DNA of 64,000 nt from Ifrita kowaldi. Lineage: Eukaryota; Chordata; Aves; Passeriformes; Cinclosomatidae. Within the stretch, counting starts at the first letter, position 1, and each line of letters opens with the position of its first letter. Where the stretch lies: NCBI GenBank assembly GCA_013398055.1, contig VZRS01002401.1:357724-421723 (forward strand), read 5' to 3'. Shown here one piece after another: positions 58,811 to 64,000 of this stretch. The translations under genes were made by a program, and so were the position numbers. The notes under the pieces are model-generated. The model made no database searches and was not told where the DNA came from. It saw nothing but the letters and a program-made list of their open reading frames with translations.

Positions 58811-61800
58811 CTGTGATGACAACATCAGGACACCCCTTTAGCCAGTGCATTTAGGTATGGCACCTTTTTTAAGAGAAAAATATAGTAAATCTCAGCAGCA
58901 CAAACCAGACTGAAGCCTACTTAGCTTACTCTTCACTGTACAGTGTCTACACTAAGTCAGCACCTGATTTAATCCTAGGGGTACAGCTTGTGTGCACAGG
59001 CTCGGCACAGGCCCTCCTGACAGCCTTTCCCTTTTCACCATTTGGAACATAAGACACAAAAACAGGGTAGAAACAGAGAGCTAAGGGAATGTCACAGTTT
59101 GCAATCCTGAGTCCTCCATCCATCCCGCCCCACTTCTGTGCCTGCTCCTGTTAGAGGGGTGCTGGAATGAGGAGATGGCTCCAACCCTGGGGATGAGCAG
59201 CCCAGCATGGGAACGGGGCAGGGGGCTGCTGCCACCAGTGGATTTCCCTGTAGTTGTGAACAGTTAATTGTGCTCCTACTTTGTGCCCTTATTTTTAAAC
59301 TGAAAAATAACAGCTGAACAAAACGCCAGAGACAAAACCAGGAGTTTAATGTTCCCTCTCCAGAAGGAACGAGGTACAAGTGCAGTGATGGAACAGGAGC
59401 CATCTCTGCCCAAAGCACTGTGACTGCAGGGTTATAAATGTGCTTTTTTTCCATGAATTAACACAAAAAGCAGGATGGTACTATTTGAAACTGTAAACTT
59501 GCTTTGTTAGAAAGAGTGAGCCTTCAGGAAGATTTTCTTGTCTGTCGGTGGCCCTACCCATATTTCAGACAGCACTACTTTTGGGGAGTGAATAAAGTTA
59601 CCTGCAATTTTTTACTCCAATTAGAAGATTTTTTGGCATTTATTACTTTTTAACTTGTTTTGCATAGTGCTATCTGTTTAGCTGGGTCACAGAGAAAGCC
59701 ATATTTCCTATTTAAAATGATTTGTGTATATCGCTTGACCACCTCAATGGTTTAGTGAAAGCAAAAGGCAGCGATTAAACAGTTTCAAATGAGGTGTCCT
59801 GCTGATTTTATCAAGTCTGCTGAATGTATAATGAAAAAGGAGAAGCTGACAGTGACACTGTTGAGAAAATACAGACTACCTTAGCTGAACCATTTAAGGA
59901 GGTCCAATTATAGATCAAATTTAAAGGGTTGAAACAGCAGATTTACAGACACAAATCAATGAACATGGTAATCCCGATGAATATGACAGATATTCCTGTT
60001 ACAGAATATTGCTGTGGTTGAGGATCATTACCTTTACAGTACCAAATACATCACATCTAAAAGCAGTAGGACACTCTAAGTGTGTACTTGTATTACAGGC
60101 AATGACTATTCATTTACACCTTGGAGCAATACACAACTCCATTTTTTAAATGCTGAAACTGAGAATAAAGATTTTTAAGCAACTAATAGCAAAACTGAAC
60201 TGCTGATGCAAACAGCTGATATCACAGAACAAACCACAAATAAAAGGAATTTTACTGACCCTTCAAACAAGGTCAAAATAAAGCGTGTGCCAAAACAAAT
60301 AAAGGACCTGAATGGTAAAATAATAATTCTTCTGGAATTACATAGGAGTATTTCTAATGAGGGGGGAAAACAAATCTGGGCTATGGTCTCAAACCAAGCC
60401 CACATTCTTGCTACACCCAAATGAAGGCCTACCGTGAGCTGAGTGAGAAGACTCAAAGCTGGAAAACAACCCTATTCTTGGGGGAAAGTTGACAAAATCA
60501 GAGTACAAAGAGTAGAAAATGTGCAAGAAAGGATAAAATATAATATCTGACTCAAATTACTACATTAGCTATTTAGTTGGGAAAAAGTGATCTTAATTTC
60601 TTAACACTTCTACTGACAAATAAAAATTATCGATAACACAACTGCATACATGGTTCAGGCTTGATTCATTCCTCCAGCTCCTTCTAAAAAGAAGTTCCCA
60701 AAAGAACCTACTCCCAAAATCAGTAACTTAAAGAAGAAAAAGGAAAAAGGCGAGGGGAATCTTATGTTACAGTACATGAAATCCTTTGTACATAAAGAAT
60801 TATGCTTAATTATTTATCTCACTACATTACCAAGACACAAATAAATGCCAAGTCTACTATCAACCTTAAATAAATAAATCCAGACAGTCTTATAATGTAA
60901 ATTTTCAAAGAGTTGTTGAAAGTCTTAACTTAATTAAACCTACATGTAGACATTTACATCTGAAAACCAAGATCCTAAGGAGGTTCTAACAGGGAAGGAA
61001 GCTGGAAAAGCTGAATAAACTCGCTTCATTTTTTCTCTAGTGCTTAAAAATCCTAAATATAAGCTTTATAAACTTGCATTTAAAATTTGCCTTAGCAAAA
61101 GCCTCCCAGCACAGCTAAGCATTCTCTGAAAGAATAGATTTTCCTGATCTTAAATAGCACAATGAAAATTCCTCACTGTTCCCAGCACCAGATGTAAGCC
61201 CCGTGTTTTCAGAAACACCAGTCAATGCACACATCCGAGTGTCTCCGTCAAAACAAAGCATGTTTGACAACAGCAACAGGAACTGTTGTGGAAAACCCTC
61301 CTGCCATGCAGACATCCCCCTGGAGCACAGAACTGAGCAAAGCCCACCTGCACTGCTGGGACTGGCCCTGGACATGCAGCCATGGACAGCTGCTCCTGTG
61401 GTGAGAACTTCGCTATCCCACTGCACCGACCTCCCTCTCCTTGTCAAATTCCACACACCGTCCAAACAACCCCACAACGTTCCAACTACTCCAACTGCCT
61501 CGTGAAAGCGGCATTGTGACAGGAGAGCGGGCAATAAAACTGGGAACTTAAGTAAACACTGCAAGTATGGTTTTCTTACTGCAGTTCCTATAAAAACACA
61601 GAAAACTTGGATATTAAGGGTCTATGGAGAACTTGTTTGTATGTGGGGAAACAGCTGCTCTCTTGTCCGTGCACTTGGTGCCCACCAATAATTCATTTTT
61701 AACAAGCATGCTTTGCCTTTATGCAGAAACAAGCTTCACAATTCCCAAACATAATGTCTGGAGAAAGATAAAATACAAATACAGCAAAACACCATCCATT

Positions 61801-62539
61801 AACTTGGGATGGATTTCCCACTTCATACACATGATAACTGATTTAAGTCACTACCAGTTCAGATTCAGCAGCAGTTCAACCTCAAATCCATTAAAACTTC
61901 CAGGAAAGCTGTGTGGTAACGTGTCATTAAATAGTGTCTTTACCTGAGCTCAAAGTAATACCAAACCAGGTATTTATCTTAGGTAAGATTTCAAACTGAG
62001 CTCTGTAGAAATAGGAAATTTTCTTTGATGGATTTATTTTTTCTACATGTTTAAAGTTCCTCTCTCTTCTGTGTATGAGCAATAAGAATAATTAAAACAA
62101 AGGATAATTGGTAAAGTCATCATTTATTTGTACTATATAGCATTCAGGAAAAAACCCTTTCAGATCTTTAAAACCCACTAACTGCCAGGAATGCTTACAC
62201 TTAAGTAAAAAATGCCATCTCAATTCCAAAGAACTTATTTTGCATATATTTTCAGTAAGCTACACTTCAGAACCAAATATTTAGGAAGTATTAACCTAAT
62301 ATCTACACATGAAAAATACTGACTGCAAACAAATTCTACAGAACTACAGAAGCTGAGATGTAAAGCTCTACTCAGAGACAAAGGCTTTTCAGTCTCCTGA
62401 TTAGCATGAACCAAGTAAGTCATGAGATGATAAGAGAATTTGTTTTCTTCTTTAAGTAACACTGGTCATTTCCTGAATTTTCACAACTAAGTTGTTAAAT
62501 TTTCTGCATGCAACTGTAATAAATTCACTTTAAAAATAC

Positions 62540-62900
62540 CACGTGGTCTTCACTGGAGCAGTTGTACCACTTTAGCATTGATTTAAAGTGAAAGATAATT
62601 ATTGACACATAGCAAAATGTGCAGCTCGCAATAATTTTTGCTGCGAATTATAACTGCAGGAGCTTTTCTAAAGCAGATGCACTGGATCTTTTCAGCAGAA
62701 CCTTCACTCAAGACAAGTTCTCATTGCTAAGTACAGTCCATCTCCTCACCCACGGACCTGTTTGCTGCCACACCAGAGGATGTGCAGAGCTTTGAGAGCA
62801 ACATTTAGCACTTCCTAATCCATCACTGCCAGGGCTCCCTGACAGGGCATTTATTCACATGCACTCATTGTTATTCAATTTGCTGCTCATCCCAGGTAAG
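62540..62900. promoter_or_regulatory. Candidate enhancer block
   Basis: It includes CACGTG near 62541, GATAATTATTGACAC near 62594 (homeodomain plus MEIS/PBX-like), CTCGCAATAATTTTTGC, and CATTGTTATTCAATTTG near 62867 (SOX-type). Several rare motifs in sparse-homopolymer sequence suggest constraint. Confidence 0.32.
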
Positions 62901-63019
62901 AAGAGATCTCAGCAGCCTCTTGGATTGGGATCATTTTTCAGTGTGGCTCCTGGCTGGGGGCTGGCTCCCAGCAGTGGGAGTTCTTGCTCTGCAGCACGAC
63001 ACTGCCACTGCATGAAGAG

Positions 63020-63350
63020 CTGATTTATGAATATGAAGCACCACTGGCACCAGGGGAGCAGCTCCAGCCACGAGAGACTCCTGAACACTCCGCCGGCTTC
63101 CGAAAGTTCAACTACACACTTCAAATGCTTTAATTTTATGCATGCATTTCATTATAAGTCTTGGCCAGAAGCTTTCCTAGACAAGCCAAGCAATCGGACA
63201 ATCTTGCATCGTTTGCTGAAATCCAGTTTTGTTCTTTGTCAGCATAAACAGTTTAATTTGATGGTCTCACTCCTGAGTAAGCACTGCGTACCTTTTAAAT
63301 CTCCCTTGAAAGGCAGGACACCACTCTGTCCATCCAGATACACCAGCACA
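63020..63350. promoter_or_regulatory. Candidate enhancer block
   Basis: It includes TTTAATTTTATGCATGCAT (about 63129-63147), CAATCGGACAATC, GTTCTTTGTC (SOX/TCF-like) and GTTTAATTTGATGG. Homopolymers are rare and a few CpG sites are retained. A conserved element is inferred. Confidence 0.33.
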
Positions 63351-63839
63351 CCAAAATAAAACTCAACTTGTCAACCACCTTTCCTATTTAATACCAAATT
63401 TCCAGAAGTTAACTGGCCAAAAACACCTACTCTGATTTAATAAACTGCCTTTAGAACATTTGAAAAAAAACCCCAACAAACAATAGATTAGTCTAAATAA
63501 GACTGAAATACAACTCCAACTGCTATCTCTGATTTGACTTTCGATAGTTTCTCTGCTGTCTCAATTCTATCTTTGCTCTATATGCATTATATAGAGGAAA
63601 AAAACTCTATAAAACATATCCTGGTCCCTGGAGGAAGTGTCAGTGCACCGAGGTGGGAAGGTGAGGGACACTGATGCTGAGAAGGGCTTTGTCTGTCAGC
63701 ATGGCCAAAAAGAACGCGTGAGCACCAGCCACACACCTGGTACTGCCCACACCAAACCGCACTTTAAACTACAAGGAACTTAATCCACTGATGTTCTACT
63801 TCCCACTCGTTTGAACTTAGTCTGCTACTATGCTATTTT

Positions 63840-64000
63840 TGGGGAGGGAAAGAGGAGCGGCCAGGATTTCCCGACAGGCCGCGATTTAAAGCCTGTAAAA
63901 CCGCGGCAGGGAAGCCAGCATGTGCGGAGTGCGGAGCGCGTGCCGTGGCCCGGGCGCCGCCCCCGCAGCGCCCGGCCCCGCTAATTGCCAGCGTTAATCA
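63840..64000. promoter_or_regulatory. Edge of a CpG-rich element
   Basis: CpG density rises sharply to the window end (GCGGAGTGCGGAGCGCGTGC and CCCGGGCGCCGCCC), finishing with GCTAATTGCCAGCGTTAATC, two homeodomain-type cores. This could be an orphan CpG island marking an enhancer or an internal start site. It could also be the PSMB7 promoter only if several short exons were missed, which I think unlikely. Confidence 0.4.

Larger units (their letters stand above)
58811..64000 (-). other. PSMB7 intron continuing past the window edge
   Basis: At least 5190 bp. I searched it for the preceding exon (the segment ending PYVTM in the family) and did not find it. It is mostly AT-rich, with conserved-looking blocks at 62540-62700 and 63020-63350 and a CpG-rich edge from about 63840. 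Confidence 0.75.

Noticed and set aside
1..64000. tRNA, rRNA, microRNA, CRISPR, CR1 or viral insertions
   Set aside because: Looked for typical signs (B-box GGTTCGA context, CR1 tail repeats, long reverse transcriptase frames, the miR-181 seed region known elsewhere in this chromosomal neighbourhood) and found none convincing. Diverged transposon relics could be missed by eye.

Overview
This is a vertebrate nuclear window that looks avian. It carries the C-terminal coding part of one gene (PSMB7, minus strand) and the complete protein-coding part of another (NEK6, plus strand), arranged tail to tail. Long introns, canonical GT-AG sites, AATAAA poly(A) signals and CpG-rich patches show a eukaryotic genome. 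The bird assignment is an inference from compact introns, the absence of visible SINE-type repeats and A/C-rich low-complexity tracts; another sauropsid cannot be excluded. There are no bacterial operons, CRISPR arrays, rRNA genes or tRNA genes that I can see. Nearly all open frames here are chance frames in introns.

Layout. 1-17594 is 5' flank or the first non-coding intron of NEK6. It includes a CpG island at about 960-1830, interrupted by seven N, which is a candidate NEK6 promoter. A smaller CpG-rich patch at 17400-17560 lies just before the first coding exon. Nine NEK6 coding exons run from 17627 to 44438 and join in frame to a 314-residue kinase. The intron after coding exon 7 uses a GC donor. 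The NEK6 3' UTR runs to about 46360 with proximal and distal poly(A) signals. About 500 bp later the PSMB7 poly(A) signal appears on the opposite strand. The last three PSMB7 coding exons lie at 46904-47015, 47502-47653 and 58752-58810 and encode the final 107 residues of proteasome subunit beta-2. The earlier PSMB7 exons lie beyond the window.

Biology. NEK6 is a mitotic NIMA-family kinase and PSMB7 is the trypsin-like 20S proteasome subunit. They have no known joint function; their adjacency matches the NEK6-PSMB7 synteny known in other vertebrates. The most interesting non-coding content is a set of intronic blocks dense in homeodomain (TAAT), octamer, MEIS-like, SOX-like and RFX motifs. 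Some sit in CpG-rich mini-islands, notably a perfect X-box at 33287-33300. These look like conserved developmental enhancers inside bystander housekeeping genes, plausibly serving a nearby developmental regulator such as LHX2 or NR5A1/NR6A1. That last step is inference and needs alignment data. A near-perfect 197-bp tandem duplication lies at 23412-23819.
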